Shown here piece after piece: positions 10,831 to 22,186 of a DNA stretch of 64,000 nucleotides. Location: the NCBI GenBank assembly GCA_029204225.1, contig CM055103.1:27144293-27208292 (forward strand). The letters are read 5' to 3'. Positions within the stretch are counted from its first letter, which is position 1. Every line of letters starts with the position of its first letter. Source of the DNA: Diphasiastrum complanatum. Taxonomy: Eukaryota > Streptophyta > Lycopodiopsida > Lycopodiales > Lycopodiaceae. Below the pieces are notes generated by a model, which did not search any database, was not told the DNA's origin, and was given only the letters and a program-made list of their open reading frames with translations. A program made the translations under genes and the position numbers.

Positions 10831-11219
10831 GCTTAAGATGGTGTTAATTAGATTCTGATGGCATTAATGTGATTATGTCTCGTTTCCAGTGGCTTAAGTC
10901 AGAATTGCAAATTTCATTGGTATAATTGAGTGAGTGTCTTGGTAATATACGTTTGCAAAGTTACGTTTATTTTGACATTGTCTTATTAATGATAATTATA
11001 CCCGTAATGAAATTAAATTGAACGAATTTTTTTTTAATTTTTCATGGACAAAGATGATGTTCCAGTGACGGGGGACACATAAATCCATCCGGCATCACTA
11101 GGAAGTGATGACACGGAAATCGAACCGACATTACCAGAAAGTGATGAGGCCTTTGACTCTAATAAATTATTGTACACTTTGGGCAAAGCGGTACTAGAAC
11201 TTCACCAAAGTAATAAGCA
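10831..11219. other. Non-coding stretch before the integrase
   Basis: The part at 10999-11110 (CCCGTAATGA, a poly-T run, CCGGCATCACTAGGAAGTGATGA) resembles 28558-28690, marking a dispersed repeat. Nothing else is recognised. Confidence 0.45.
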
Positions 11220-12395
11220 CAACTCAAGCCCTTTGTAGAATCTTATGTGGTCAAGTGTGACCAGTGCCAATTGAATAAAGCTGAACGCCATAAGGCTGAT
11301 GAATTGTTGCATCCATTGGATATCCCAGATAAGAGATGAGATAGTATTTCCATGGATTTCGTGGTTGGGTTACCGCAGACAAATAAACAGCATGATGCAA
11401 TTTGGGTTGTGGTCGATCGTCTTACCAAATTGGCTACGTTTATTTCGGTAAAGACCACCGCGAAGGCTTATGATTTAGCTTAGACATTTGTAGAGTGTCT
11501 GTTTAGACTTTACAGATTACCAAGTGATATTGTGAGCGATCGCCATCCGAAGTTCACTGGTTACTTTTGGTCGGCTGTGTTTGCTAAACTTGAGACGACT
11601 CTAAGCTTGGGTTCTTCTGATCATCTTGAGACGGATGGACAGACGGAAAGAACAAATTAGACGATGGAACAAATGCTACGAGCATATGTTTCCCAACGAC
11701 AATCTGATTGGGAGAAATATCTTCCATTGATCGAGTTTGCCAATAATAGTAGTAAGCATTCGGCTACCGGTTATAGCCCATTTATGCTTATGTACGGTTT
11801 TGAGCCTAGGTCACCCATTGCAATAGAGACTCGGACGATTAAATTTCAGAAGGTAGCGGATTTCCTACATGATATGTAGGCCATGCTACAGATTGCATGT
11901 GAAAATGTCCAGTGTGCCCAGGATAGGGACCGACATTATGCAAATATGAAAAGATCACCGCGAGACTTTCAAGTGAGGGATTGGGTATATTTGAAAATCT
12001 CGAAGGATTCTAGTGTAATGCGTACCGACAAGCATTATAAATTGTCCCCTAGATATAGAGGACTGTATCAAATCTTAAAAAAGATCGAATCCTTAGCTTA
12101 CCAATTGGAACTCCCAAAAGGATCTCAAGTGCATCTGGTATTTCACGTAAGCCGACTCAAGAAGAGTCTACGTGAAGGAGAGCATCTTGGATCTGGAGAC
12201 AAATTGGACCTGTTGGATAAATCATTGGGTATGTCTCGACTTGAACCCGAAAAGATCTTGGATACAAGAACTAAATGATTGAGAAATCGTATAGTTACCG
12301 AGCATTTGGTTCGAGGAAAGGGACGCATAGATGATGATGATTCCTGGGAACAAGAAGGAAGCTTAAGGAGGAACTTCCTCAGTTTTAACTTCTGA
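11220..12395 (+). pseudogene. Ty3/gypsy integrase with likely chromodomain end
   Basis: One reading frame with five in-frame stops and no frameshift. The zinc-finger end is KCDQCQLNKAERHK. The catalytic core has ISMDFVVGLPQT (first Asp), IVSDRHPKFTGYFW (second Asp), HLETDGQTERTN and a Glu in the following MEQML. Then come [16 protein letters not shown], the YKLSPRYRGLYQILKKI box, VHLVFHVSRLKKSL and a tail ending IDDDDSWEQEG, which looks like the end of a chromodomain. Integrase would insert the DNA copy into the genome. The polypurine tract follows 15 bases after the final stop. Confidence 0.9.
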
Positions 12396-12409
12396 GGATA
12401 GAACTTGAA

Positions 12410-12423
12410 TAAGGGGGGAAGAA
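12410..12423 (+). promoter_or_regulatory. Polypurine tract of gypsy element A
   Basis: TAAGGGGGGAAGAA lies directly before the 3' LTR start TGTCATGCCC, which is where plus-strand DNA priming takes place. Confidence 0.8.
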
Positions 12424-12897
12424 TGTCATGCCCACAACTGGTCTCGGGTAGCGTGTCCACTCTAAGGATTAGTAGACCAACGACTCGTAAGTTAATTGTG
12501 ACTATAAGGGAATTGAGACCCTTATGTGTATAAGGTCATAATTAATGGTTGTAGGCCTAAACTCATGATGGTAGATTTGTATGGGTCTATCAGTGAGTCA
12601 TTGGAAAACTGGATGACGTGGCCCAAATAGGCTACAGAGATGTCTAGTGAGGTGTCACAGTGCACTACTAGTGGTGCGTGGGCCATGGAGGGTTAGGCTC
12701 TCACTAGTGTATGCTTTTGATTGCATGATTGGTAGCTAGAGTGATTCCTCATTCCCCTTTGAGATTGATCCATAGCTTGGGGGCTAGATCCGTCCGATCT
12801 AGATTTGGTTGGGTTGGTTTGTCCACCATCTGTTCCCTTGTTTGTTGCTTGTATTAATTGGCATGTCTAGATAGTATCCTATGTGTTGGACTTTATA
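12424..12897 (+). repeat. 3' LTR of gypsy element A
   Basis: It starts TGTCATGCCCACAACTGG after the polypurine tract and ends GTGTTGGACTTTATA, like the 5' remnant. The end is TATA and not the usual CA. Related LTR DNA occurs at 36601-36895. Confidence 0.75.
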
Positions 12898-13985
12898 AAA
12901 ACGGTATTCGAATTTATTTTTGAAGGCCACTCTGTGGTGCAAGTGTACACTGTCCTGCAATCCACTAAAGCTTGTAATTTGGATGGAATAGATTGAAACT
13001 ATAACATAATGAACCCCCAAGGAATGGCTCCACAAAGTCTAAATTCGGTCTCCAGCCTTCGCTCTTGCACAGAACCGGGGCTCTGCTCAAGTGATAAGTC
13101 GTTGCTGGTTTGAAAGATTGAAGGTACCCGCTTTCAATCTTCCATAGAAAGATCTGATCTGAGAGAACTATTTCAAAGTTTGACAGAGCACTACTTAGAA
13201 AGGGTTTCCTGAGCTTGAAAATATTACGGGCTGCAACTTTGGCAATGCAAGGTACGTTAAATGTCAAGCTTTCAAAGACAGAAACACTTTTTTCCTTTCC
13301 ACCTCCTTTTGCTTATGTTTGCAGAATTCAAAGAAAAAAAAGCCAATTCTCTCTGCACCAGCCTAGGCAGGCGCCAACAATTACAACAAGAACACTTGCT
13401 TCAGATGAACCTGACAACACGAACCTTCTAAACGCGAACCTGACAACGATGCTGAAGGCTAAAACATCGAGAGGTAGACGCTACAGGAATTAGTCATAAC
13501 ATACACATTGGAGCTCCTACAACGCCTCACAACAAAAGAGTTACAAAGTCAAGGCCAACTCGGATATCTAGGAGATGTTTTCCACATCCAAATTTCACGA
13601 AGTTGGGCCTGCAATTTATGGAAAACAAGCAGTAAAATACGATAGAAACCAAAAAGACGCAAAAACAGCTTCTGCATCCAGTGGACATGGCTTAACCTTA
13701 GTAGCGAAAAAAGATAAAAGATGTGGATCGATGCCACCCTGGGAGTACAAGTTACAAATGAACACTTAAATAAGGATCCCTAACAGATATGCAATCTTCT
13801 CTAAGCATTGATCATAAATTTTGCAAGGCCAATCAAGAATGATGCCATGATGCGCTTATTGACACTTGAAGGACTACACAAGGGCAAATCCCTTGTGGAG
13901 TTAATCCACAGCTTCGGCATTGATTTTCTGCTGAAACACACATCCACTGCAATTATATGAAAAATATAAGTACATTGGAGATGGA
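12898..13985. other. Gene-flanking non-coding DNA downstream of the SSUH2-like gene
   Basis: Short open frames on both strands (12965-13267 minus, 13215-13493 plus, 13575-13769 plus) show no motif I recognise. No splice-bounded exon could be supported. Confidence 0.45.
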
Positions 13986-13991
13986 TTTATT
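13986..13991 (-). terminator. Candidate polyadenylation signal of the SSUH2-like gene
   Basis: AATAAA on the minus strand, 266 bases past the stop codon at 14257. Position and strand fit; usage is not proven. Confidence 0.45.
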
Positions 13992-14256
13992 TTACAAATA
14001 ATTTACAATAGTGCAACATGTCACCGCCAGGTTGCAAACTATTTGCAAGCTTGGTATTCAAAAAGAGCTCTCTCTCAAAGTGACCAGAAGCTACTGTGAT
14101 CTGCATCTAAAGAAAAATGCAGAAGAGATGCAGTTACAAATGAGGCAATCTAAACAGAGATGAAAGCATGCAACCACAGAATTTCCAGATATTTCAAAAT
14201 ATTGTATGCGTGCTATATAGCTTTTTGCATAGAATATCGTTGCCGAGTACTAGTAG

Positions 14257-17200
14257 CTACATGACAGTACAACTGCACTGACAACAGCAAATCCCACTAC
14301 AGCATTTATAAGGGTAGTCTTTTAAATATATTTCCTTATGTAATCCGACTATGTAGAACTCGAAGGAACGATTGCCATGGGCCATAACAACTCGAGTCAC
14401 AGGTATAAAGTTAATCTGGTGCCTTTCACATATTACTCTTGCTGCAGAAGGCACTGCTGCTCGTTCAGCAACGACGTCCGACGAGAATTTAGTAAGCCCA
14501 GGTAAGTCAGGAAAGATCACAGGTTGACAACGCTGTGCCTGAGCGGAAAACAGATTAGCCCCCTTAGCTCTGTGGAAAACCTCATCTGGAACAGAGGCTG
14601 CATGACTCGATGCAGCAACTTTCTTAGTCCATAATGTTTGCCTGCAACCACAGTGGTTCTAATCAGAAGCTATGTTCCTACTTTTAATCAGTGCATGCAT
14701 ACTTTAAGGTTCAATGCATTCTTGAGTCGAAGTGACAATAAAACAGTTTATACTTCCCACACAAGTTTCTGAAGACACCTTCAGAATCTTGGTTCCAGAA
14801 TACATTTAGACAGTGTAAGATGAAATAAAGGCCTGAACTATGGAAGATATTCTTGTGATGAACTATGGGTATTATGTTGCAACTCTTCATATTCTGCTAT
14901 ATGAGTCTCATAGCATGGAAACTCACCATGTAACTAAGAGGACTTTACGCGCGATTAAGGCACCTTTTGAGTCACATTTTCCACACTTTATTTTGCCAAA
15001 CGAACGACAAGTTGAACATGGAAGCTTTCCCACACCTTTGCAGTTTGTGCAGCTTCACAAGGAACAACTATCAGAATGCTCGTTTTACCAATTCCAGTGA
15101 TTCTACATCACTATGCATGAGTGAGCAACAATCAAAACTGAGGAGCTGGTGTCAGTCAAAATGCAAAAATGTTCACATACAATCAAACTAACAAGGTTAA
15201 TAGAGGAAGATAACTGAGTTCTCGACTTTCTCAGGATTTGTAAAAAGCTAAAGATACTGGAATGCTAATGAAAAATATAACATACTTGCTGTCGGATCCA
15301 TCCAAGTGGGCAATAAGACCTCTTCCATGGCAAGCTGGGCAAACCATAACTTTTCCTGATTGGTTATTTCCAGATCCTTGTAGATTGCAAGAAGGACATG
15401 GTAACTCGCCCCTCCCTGAGCAGTCTGAAACAAAATCATGTCAAAACTCGTTAAAGAAAAGAATGGGACTATGCAGAAGTGTTTGGGTCTTGATAATTAG
15501 CAGACTAACCACTGGAGAAAAATATGCTACAACAAATTGATGTTACCAGCTGACTTGAGTATCGACTGATTGATAAAATGCTTGTTAAAAAAAAATCTAT
15601 TTTTTTTTGTTCAGCTCGACTCTTGATCTTGAAGTAGCACTTATTTTGCCACTAAAATGCTACTAAGAAGTTTGATGACTTCACAAACACTTTTTATGTA
15701 AGCATATTCATGCACCTGCACATCTTGCCATGAATTCAGAGTTTGGAATTTGTACTCTAGCCACTTTTTTTGCGGTAAAGAGCAATGGAAATTCTGCTCT
15801 CATATCCACCTCCCAAGGTCCACTCACGCGCCCTGATTTCTTGCCATCAACAAACTCTCCTGAGTAAGGTTCCGTCACTTCCAATACATCTCTTTCCTCG
15901 ATAAATGTCTCAAGAGCGCCAAAATATGCATTACAGTCCTCAACTTTCTGAATTTTCCACCTATTAGCAGGTCTTGGCCCCCAGCAACAATGCTTACTAA
16001 CATAGTCAATAAGCAACTCTCGGATCTCTTCTTCTTGCAAGCCCTGTAATCTGTTACAAGACCAACATTGCATAAAAGGCAAAAAACAGAAGTACCCTAG
16101 CATTGGCACATCAGATGAGAAACCATGAATGATCTAGAAAGCCAACTTCCAAGCTCATCAAGGCTTCCTGCTGATTTCAAATTCATCCAGAAACTAATTT
16201 CATTGGAAGACTTGATGAACACAGCAAAATTCGTTTTAAGAGAATGTTCGAGGGAAATTGTGAGAGACCAGCTCAAAGGACAGACGAGAGGAAAGAAGTA
16301 CGGCTGAGAGACAAACCAACTAAAACATTTACTTGAGGTCACCCAGGAAGAAAAAGAAGAAAAAAAGTACTTAAAAATCTAGAAAATGAAAAAGTAGACA
16401 CAACCAGACGAACTCACAATGTATTGGAATCAAAACATTTGTGATAACCCATATTCCAAAAGCCAAACTTGTGTGGTATATTCATAGAACCCATGGTTCC
16501 CAGAACCGTGGGTCCTGGGAACCGTGGAAGGAACCGTACCAGGGTTCATTGAACCGTGGTACGGTTTCAGTATTTAATTACCAAATTATTAGACACAGAT
16601 TTGGACCTGATTTGGACAAAGATTTGGACCTGATCCACACAGACCTGTTGATCCACACAGACCTGATAATCCACACAGACCTCATAATCCACACAGACCT
16701 GTTAACTCAGATTCCACACAGACCTGTTAATTCAGATTCCACACAGACCTGTGTACTGAAAAAAAAAATTAATTAATTAATTACCTCCACGGTTCACACC
16801 GTTCCTGCATATCTGAGAACCGTACGGTTCACTGTACGGTTCTCAGAACCGTATACCGTTACCGGTTCATTAATTCTATGGGTATATTACATATGTTATG
16901 TATCAGACAATTCTATTGTAGGTTCAAGTCTTAGCTGTTCCTCCCCGGCAGAGAACTACTTACAAAGGTTGATGAGGCACTTGGACAGAGCTTGCCGAAT
17001 TTTGCGTTGTACCTGCAACGCATGCTTATGTCTCAGAATAATGTTGGTAGCTTGGAAGTCGCAAAAGGAAAATCCATCTTCATAATCCAGATTGTCACCT
17101 AGATATTTAATCAACCAGCATACACTTAATAATAACTAGTGTTTCTTGATAGCCTAACAAACGGAAAATAAACTCCAGAAGCTAATCGTGATAACATGAA

Positions 17201-18091
17201 TGACTGACAAAGTAAATCATTAAATTGGAACATGATGTGCTATTCTTGAGCATACCGAGCGGAGCGTCAGCATCAACTGGGGTGACCAATGCCCCATAGA
17301 TCCACGATGGATAGGGATCTTTAGAGGCTGCTGCCCTAATCTCGTTTCCAGATATCAATGAAGATGGCACTACCTCCTCAGGTTTTCCCTCGGCATACAG
17401 CTCTTCGCCCCATGCTGGCAAACGCCCGTCCTGTCCTGACGCCTCTGCATTGGCACTTGTAGCTTGAATACAGCGATTCTCAAATGATTGCAAAGGTCTT
17501 CAACAACAATGAGATTCATACAACGATTTACTGTTGCAAATCGGAGCAATTTAAACTAGAGCTACTAGAAAACAAACTGGCATAATAATCTCCCAATGCT
17601 AGAGCATTGCGCACACTCTTAGTACGAAAAATCCTTGCTAGTCCAAACCATCCGCTATAACTTATCTTCAGCCATCTGATGGCTAACATACCACTATTCC
17701 CAAGATCATTGCACATATTACAAAAATCCAAGCTAGTCCATACCGGCCGCTATAACTTAAAATGCAACATCCTCAGCCATATTACATCTAAAGCACATGC
17801 TACAATCACAAAGCCTTCTTCAAGAACCAAAAGTCAAATTCACAAAAAATCCCGGATCCAGTTTCATCATCAACCATTTGTAGACATGAAAAGCAGAAGA
17901 AAACTTTCCTGATTCGCATTCTTCCTTAGACAAATTGAATAGAAAGCATTGATTGAAAGGAAGAGATGGGAGGGCGAGGCGAAAGCCATACCTGATGCAG
18001 GCTCCGAATGCTGTGGATCGGAAGAATGGGGGCCTGTTTCTGATGCGAGCAGAGGCTGTCGCTCGTCGGGAGAATGATCGGCTACCGCCAT
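14257..18091 (-). CDS. SSUH2: SSUH2-like protein with DnaJ-type zinc finger, 7 exons
   Basis: Exons on the minus strand are 18091-17992, 17462-17256, 17098-17013, 16043-15716, 15424-15286, 15052-14927 and 14641-14257. All have GT/AG borders and matching phases, giving 457 codons with the stop (456 residues). The exon 2 start could also be 17444 or 17435, which keep frame. The N-terminus carries DERQPLL, an acidic dileucine-type signal. Exon 4 has EEEIRELLIDYVSKHCCWG and VEDCNAYFGALETFIEER, hallmarks of plant SSUH2-like proteins. Exons 5-6 encode CXXCXGXG-type pairs (CSGRGELPCPSC, CPACHGRGLI, CTNCKGVGKLPCSTC), and exon 7 has SVPDEVFHRAKGA, ARVICERH and KEIYLKDYPY. The zinc finger resembles the DnaJ cysteine-rich domain, which suggests a protein-binding role; the plant function is unknown. 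No break is seen, so the gene looks intact. Confidence 0.9.
16480..16885. repeat. Repeat in SSUH2-like intron 3 with internal minisatellite
   Basis: The ends are rich in inverted GGTTC/GAACC motifs (ATGGTTCCCAGAACCGTGG on the left, ACGGTTCTCAGAACCGTA and TACCGGTTCAT on the right). The middle (16632-16752) has about six tandem ATCCACACAGACCTG units spaced 18-25 bases apart, then an A-run and ATTA repeats. It may be a small non-autonomous transposon inserted in the intron; no certain target duplication is visible. Confidence 0.7.
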
Positions 18092-18270
18092 CGCCAGCAG
18101 CAGAGAGAGAATTGCTTATGCTGCTGCTGCTGCTTCTTCCAGTAGAGGTATAGGTAGGTGAAGATGACGATGAAGGTCACCCGCCAGCCACTGTCCAAAC
18201 CGCCAAAAGGAGTCACAAGACCTGATCCTGGTGTTGGGTGCAATTAGTGAAGTTGCAGCTGGCCTAGGCT

Positions 18271-18281
18271 TTTTATTTAAA
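18271..18281 (-). promoter_or_regulatory. Candidate TATA box of the SSUH2-like gene
   Basis: The minus strand reads TTAAATAAAAA about 180 bases upstream of the ATG at 18091, a plausible core promoter distance. Only composition and position support it. Confidence 0.4.
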
Positions 18282-18284
18282 ACA

Positions 18285-18784
18285 TGCCCAAAAAGACTTT
18301 TGGGTCTGGATTCTTGGCACAAGACAAAGATGGGAGGATGGGTTTACGCGTTTGAGAAAGTGACATCTTACTCCATCCTTCATATTCATTCATTCTACAT
18401 GTTAGCTTTGGCATGATGGTGGTAAGCAACTACCAAGTGCTTCTTTTGGTGACCTTTGCACCTAGTAAAACATCCGTAAAATTTGTCTATATGATTCTTG
18501 AATGTTCAAGTGTACAACAAAGCTTTTGTGATTAAAAAATCACCTCCTTTTTATAGTTTAAAGAACAACTCATAACAATATTCATGTTTAAAAGACCCCT
18601 TATAGTAGTCACTTTGGATGGAAAGTCAATACTTCATTGACTTTCATTTAGGCTTGAATCCAAAGTGATGCAAATTAGGAATGTGTGGGAGGCTAGCTAG
18701 CTTGGCCTCTCCGTGGATGTATGTGGTATATATATAATGCTTAAATGTTGATTGAAGTAGCAAAAGAGATGATGAGCATGCATA
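18285..18784. other. Upstream intergenic DNA
   Basis: AT-rich with no recognised gene or element end. A TATATATA stretch at about 18728-18736 is the only simple feature. Confidence 0.45.
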
Positions 18785-19040
18785 GTACAAAGTGATAGAG
18801 AAGTAGTATATATATTTGTCACTTGTGAATATGAGTAAATGCATTTTGGATAAGTATATTATTTATTTGCATAAAACTAAGAATCAAATGCTAGATACCT
18901 TGATCAAGTACAAACTGATACAGAAGTAGAAGTAGTATGTATATTTGTCACTTGTGAATATGAGTAAATGCATTTTTGAGAAGTATATTATTTATATGCA
19001 TAAATCTAAGAATCAAGTGCTAGCTAGATACCTTCATCAA
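18785..19040. repeat. Tandem duplication of ~123-133 bp
   Basis: Unit 1 (18785-18907) and unit 2 (18908-19040) share ATATTTGTCACTTGTGAATA, TGAGTAAATGCATTTT and AAGTATATTATTTAT(T/A)TGCA, and end CCTT(G/C)ATCAAGT. They differ by several substitutions and short insertions, so the duplication is recent to intermediate in age. Confidence 0.85.
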
Positions 19041-19696
19041 GTTTAAATTTATGGTGGAGAATTGATTTAACAAAAGATCGGTATCTTTATATTCAATAAT
19101 GGAGATAAATACCAAGTTGCATAAAAAAGGGAATGTGAAGATTGTGTAAATGGCAATTTTGGAGCTTTGGTCATTTTTCAGTTATGGTAATGAGTCCAAA
19201 CTTTAGCCTCAGGCCATGTTACAGGCCTAAAAGATTATTCAATTTAAATTGGGACTCTTGAGTTCTCATCAAGAACTCGAGGGTGAATCTACAATGGTCA
19301 AGATTGTTGTCGCTAGAGCAACCTAGTTTTTTTTCCAAAAAGATGTAAATGGCAATCAACATGCTTCTTAGTTTTTGCTTTACATGTAGAATTAAACAAG
19401 CTTATCGAGCTTGGGCTAGTTGAGGTGATCTCTATATTGTCTTGTGAATAGAATGAGATTCTCTCTACGTTTTGCTATCAAACTTTGATCAACCATTATA
19501 GATGTTACTTTGCCATTTTCTGATAGTAGCTAAGCCTATTGGCATTCATTTTGTAATATCCACTCTTTGTTCTTAGAAGTTTTGATGTATTTGTGCTCAT
19601 ATTGTCAAGTATAGGTTTAAATGTTGATCTGAATTTTTATCAAGCATCATTTAGCAAGATCTTTGGCATATCTTTTCACGTTCATGAGTGATCTCA
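19041..19696. other. AT-rich intergenic DNA
   Basis: I see no coding or repeat structure here. Confidence 0.45.
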
Positions 19697-19700
19697 CTGT

Positions 19701-19739
<39 letters not shown>

Positions 19740-19880
19740 CCTAACAAATCTAAACAAAACTGCACATTATCACCACAATATCAAACATACAAATATTAAA
19801 GTGAATCGAATTCGTATAGAGTCATCATAGTCAAACATATCATATTGACCAAACCTAACAACCAGCAAAAGCTCCGAGTT
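19697..19880. repeat. (GT)n microsatellite in a dispersed repeat, copy 1
   Basis: A GT tract (19699-19738) is followed by about 115 bases, including AATCTAAACAAAACTG and TCAATCGAATTC-like boxes and GTCATCATAGTCAAA. The same order occurs after the GT tract at 30502-30665. The shared flank shows that the microsatellite is part of a mobile or duplicated unit. Confidence 0.8.
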
Positions 19881-20379
19881 GAGGAGAATATGCTCACCTG
19901 CATCCATCCACAACAACAACCGTGTTAGAACAAAGACATTATTGTGGGAACTATAGGTGTCTACACATACTCTTAGTTGTTTTCCATGTCGCAACAAATA
20001 GTCATTGCTAAGTTAGGTGACTCTAACTTTGTCCATATCACGAGTAAAAAGTCGGACATTATTTCAGCTTTACTCAAAGTTACAAAATTATAAGGTTCAC
20101 AGTGTACAATCAGTGCTTCAACAATTACAAAAGTACGACTAAAGTAGACAATTATGTCCAGACTAGTTTTAAAGTAGAGTTCAAAACTATCTGCCATCAC
20201 CTTTTTCAAAATGCTTATCGGAAAGTAAATTTCGAAAGGCAACGCCAATTTGGCTTTCAATTTGACGGAAAAGCAGTGGGTGGCCTGGTAAGGAAAAAAT
20301 AGCAAGCCATTATTATCAGCTTCTGACATCACAGTTGGCCTCGGCATATAGTTTATAGCCTATGGTTGAAGTTTCAAGC
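19881..20379. other. Unassigned stretch before copia Gag
   Basis: No LTR end or primer site is recognised before the Gag frame, although one would be expected. A minus open frame at 19973-20347 has no familiar motif. Confidence 0.4.
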
Positions 20380-22085
20380 AGTTTTGGGATGGCAAACATG
20401 GGAGAATCCATTTTGAGTGAAAGTAGCAAATTCGACGGGATTTCCAACTATGTAGTGTGGAAGTTCAAGATAAAGAACATACTGATAGAGAAGGAACTGT
20501 GGGATATCGTCACAACGAGAGAAGACCGCCAAATGAAGCTAACATCAAAATATTTGATAGAAGAGCAAGAAGAGCCTTGACTTATATCAACTTGTCAGTG
20601 AAGGATCACATCATTACCCACATTTGTGATGTTGTTACACCCAGACATGCATGGGACGTGCTAAAGGAGTAGTTCGAGACGTCAAATTCGTCAAGGATCA
20701 TGTTTTTGAAGTCAAAACTAAATAGTGCCCGCATGGAGCAAGGAGAGCATATTCAAACGTACATGACCAGAATCAAGACAATGAGGGATGAACTGCATTC
20801 TATTGGTGAGCGCATACGTGATGTGCATTGTGTGACATTGCAGAACCCTATCAGATGTTTGTGAGCGGAATAGCATCAAGAGAAAGATTGCCAACCTTTG
20901 ACGAGCTCACATGAATCTTGATGCAGGAGGAGCAACGACAGGAAATGGTGAAAGCTAGACGTCAAAACATTAATGATCAGACACTTGCGACAAGCCAAAA
21001 AACAAGGCAAGGGCAAGGGTGAGAAGAAGTCTACGCAGCAATTCACCAAGACTCAGAAGGATGAGAGATCTTCTAGCAAGACCAAGAAGAAGGGCAAATG
21101 CTTCCATTGTGGCAAAAAGGGCCATTGAAAGAGCGAATGTTGGAAATTCCTGGCGGAATCAGGTAAGGGAAAACCAAAGCAAGTAGGCAACCTTGTCGAT
21201 GAAGGTGAAATTGAAGATTCTGGCATCTTCATATCAGCATTGTCATCTAATCGAGATGATCAAGCATGCTAGATTGACTCAAGAGCCACAAGACATATGA
21301 CAGGTAACAAGGATTGGTTCAGTAGCTTGAAAGTGTTGGATAATGAAACGTCTGTTTCACAAGCAAATGGTAATGTATGCAAGATCAAGGGGATAGGCAC
21401 CGTTTCAATCCAACTACCTAATGGCAAAAGAAGAATGATCAGGGAGGTACTTTACGTACCAGGTTTGAAAAAAAATCTACTTTCCGTTGGCGTCATTACT
21501 GATCAAAAGTTGAAAGTAGAATTTGTGCCCATGATCGTTGCTTTGTGAAGGATGTGAACCAAAAGTTCAAAGTCATTGCAGATGGTATTAGGGAGTCCAA
21601 CACTAAATTGTACAGGTTGAATGCTACAATCAAGGGGCAACATAGACTTATCTCATCCATTCCATCACAAACTGAACTATGGCATAAGAGGCTTGGTCAA
21701 AGCCTCAGTTTGATGAGGAAATTGGAAATGGTGAGAGGATTGCCTACGATATAAGACCACTTAAAGTCGATGTGCGAATCATGTGTGTATGGGAAGTAGC
21801 ATCGAGAGAAGTTCACTAAAGGTGGTGTAGGGGGGGCAAAGAACATCCTGGATTTGATCCACACAAATCTATGCAGGTTATGAGGACTATGTCCTTAGGT
21901 AAAGCCTTCTATTTCATGATCTTCATTGATGATATGTCACGTAAGATGTGGATTTACTTCTTGAAGAAGAAATCGGATGCATTTGACACTTTCAATAGCT
22001 TCAAAGCATTGGTCAAAAATCAGACAGGTAGGAAGGTCAGATAGTGGAGGGGAGTATAAGCTCTAACTTTCCATAAAAGTGAATG
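20380..22085 (+). pseudogene. Truncated Ty1/copia gag-PR-integrase remnant
   Basis: Gag starts near MANMGESILSESSKFDG and has YVVWKFKIKNILIEKELWDI, typical of copia Gag. The zinc knuckle reads CFHCGKKGH then a stop, then KSEC (21090-21135). The protease loop is IDSRATRHMTG, with Gly replaced by Arg. LYVPGLKKNLLSVG, ELWHKRLGQ (the GAG-pre-integrase box) and an integrase start IHTNLC..FIDDMSRKMW follow. The last copia sequence is a SDSGGEY piece near 22039-22060. Several stops and frameshifts are present; integrase core end, RT and RNase H are missing. Confidence 0.85.
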
Positions 22086-22181
22086 CTTAGGCATGTATGA
22101 CGTAACACACTGTAAAAACTGCCCTGGATGCTTCAAGAATCTTCCATAATAGCAGAGGAAAATGTTTGAATGGTACATGCA

Positions 22182-22186
22182 AGCTT
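22182..22186. repeat. Target site duplication of element B (left)
   Basis: AGCTT directly before the 5' LTR; the same five bases follow the 3' LTR at 27850-27854. Confidence 0.9.

Larger units (their letters stand above)
7965..12897 (+). mobile_element. Decayed Ty3/gypsy element A with LTR remnants
   Basis: The plus-strand parts are a truncated 5' LTR (7965-8147), a primer site (8149-8160), a long leader, integrase with C-terminal domain (11220-12395), a polypurine tract (12410-12423) and a 3' LTR (12424-12897). The 5' LTR piece matches the 3' LTR end (12722-12897), including TTGCATGATTGGTAGCT and CTTGGGGGCTAGATCC. Gag, protease and RT are not found between the leader and integrase. A second, more decayed integrase copy sits at 10205-10830. 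The element is old and non-functional. Confidence 0.8.

Noticed and set aside
12965-13769. Three short frames as a possible second host gene
   Set aside because: No known motif, no consistent splice chain, and no paired exons.
16632-16752. Regular tandem units as a CRISPR array
   Set aside because: The units are direct tandem repeats with 3-10 base spacers of similar sequence in a plant intron; no cas genes. No CRISPR is expected in a nuclear plant genome.
17528-17731. Minus frame inside the SSUH2-like intron 1 as an extra exon
   Set aside because: It has no similarity to the family, and the exon 1 to exon 2 phase already matches without it.
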